Origin: Spirochaetaceae bacterium
GTDB lineage: Bacteria > Spirochaetota > Spirochaetia > Treponematales > Breznakiellaceae
DNA length: 5,513 nt
Direction of reading: 5' to 3'
Assembly: GCA_031284295.1 (NCBI GenBank)
Contig: JAITAE010000258.1
Location: 1-5,513, forward strand
Shown here: positions 5,223-5,513 of the stretch, in pieces
Layout: every line of letters starts with the position of its first letter
Position numbering within the stretch: the first letter of the stretch is position 1
Made by a program: the position numbers and the translations under genes
Notes under the pieces: generated by a model
Database searches by the model: none
What the model was told of the DNA's origin: nothing
The model's input: only the letters and a program-made list of their open reading frames with translations

Positions 5223-5449
5223 ACTTCAGCCAATTGAACTTCCCGCTCCTGTACACGCCAGGCGGCGTATTGAAGCGCCTGAAGTATGTCCTCCCGTTCC
5301 AGATAGGGATATGCGTCAAGAATATCCTCTATTGAATGGCCTTCGGCTATTTGACCGACTATCATCCCAATAGTTACCCTCATGCCGCGTATACAAGCCT
5401 TGCCGCCCATCACCTGGGGATTCCATGTTATCCTGTCCAAATGTTCCAT
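5219..5449 (-). CDS. DUF433 family antitoxin (VapB-like), first gene of a toxin-antitoxin pair
   Basis: A 76-residue protein with the DUF433 signature: an N-terminal RITWNP segment, then GGKACIRGMRVTI at residues 15-27, then a predicted helix-turn-helix-like helical part (IVGQIAEGHSIEDILDAYPY, about 30-49) and an acidic helical C-terminus. Length and motif order match the family, so the gene looks complete. DUF433 proteins are commonly found directly upstream of PIN-like DUF5615 proteins and are taken to be antitoxins that bind DNA and neutralise the partner. The next gene is exactly such a partner, and its ATG overlaps this TGA by four bases (ATGA). The ATG at 5449 is chosen because it puts the conserved RIT motif a few residues in. 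Only a weak GAG lies near it, two bases away. Autoregulation by the complex is the family expectation and is not shown by the sequence. Confidence 0.88.
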   Translation of the reverse strand: MEHLDRITWNPQVMGGKACIRGMRVTIGMIVGQIAEGHSIEDILDAYPYLEREDILQALQYAAWRVQEREVQLAEV

Positions 5450-5513
5450 GTCTCAATACTACTACCGCCGGGCAAAGCAGACAAGGGAAGGGGGGGCGTC
5501 GGCGTCAGGAAGA
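5450..5513. other. upstream edge segment before the toxin-antitoxin pair
   Basis: These 64 bases hold no recognisable gene. They contain a run of seven G (about 5492-5498 on the plus strand) and the weak promoter match described separately. No terminator of an upstream gene can be seen. Confidence 0.4.
5456..5484 (-). promoter_or_regulatory. possible promoter of the toxin-antitoxin pair
   Basis: The minus strand has TTGTCT (5484-5479), a 17-base spacer and TAGTAT (5461-5456), each matching four of six sigma-70 consensus bases. The -10 box ends only six bases before the antitoxin ATG, so a transcript from it would have almost no leader. This is a weak pattern match only. Confidence 0.2.

Noticed and set aside
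1..5513. Search for tRNA, rRNA, CRISPR repeats, insertion-sequence ends or transposase
   Set aside because: No cloverleaf with a T-loop motif, no regularly spaced direct repeats and no transposase-like protein were seen on either strand.

Overview
The window is a compact bacterial segment of moderate to high GC in which every supported gene lies on the minus strand, so transcription runs from high to low coordinates. No phylogenetic marker gene is present. Secreted LamG/fibronectin proteins, an HDOD protein and an MBL-fold hydrolase packed into one operon, with AGAGG/GGAGG ribosome binding sites and GTG/TTG starts, fit a spirochaete of the Treponema type. That assignment is my impression from protein style and is tentative.

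Layout in the direction of transcription: (1) At 5449-4858 is a two-gene toxin-antitoxin module: a DUF433 antitoxin followed, with a 4-base ATGA overlap, by a DUF5615 PIN-like toxin. The toxin gene has a clear reading-frame break. Its first ~69 codons are canonical, but the family's conserved C-terminus is found in the -1 frame, beginning exactly at an A-AAA-AAC heptamer. (2) At 4857-4721 is a short non-coding gap with one small inverted repeat and a ribosome binding site. (3) From 4720 to the left edge is a tightly packed five-gene run: a secreted protein of unknown function (302 aa), a secreted LamG plus fibronectin-III protein (574 aa from a TTG start, 591 aa from an upstream GTG), an HDOD regulatory protein (281 aa), an MBL-fold metal hydrolase (301 aa), and the first ~87 codons of a further secreted protein that starts at a GTG and leaves the window at position 1. 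Junctions are 0-54 bases or short overlaps (ATGA, TGATG), which indicates co-transcription and translational coupling.

How the genes may work together (inference): three exported, probably periplasmic or surface proteins share a transcript with two cytoplasmic proteins of signalling or nucleotide-hydrolase type, so the operon may couple an envelope structure to intracellular regulation. The toxin-antitoxin module looks like a separate unit next to it.

The most notable observations are the toxin frameshift at a textbook slippery heptamer and the unusual density of near-perfect inverted repeats inside the LamG gene. One of these repeats is a sense-strand terminator-like hairpin followed by six T. 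No RNA gene, CRISPR array, insertion sequence or origin was seen.
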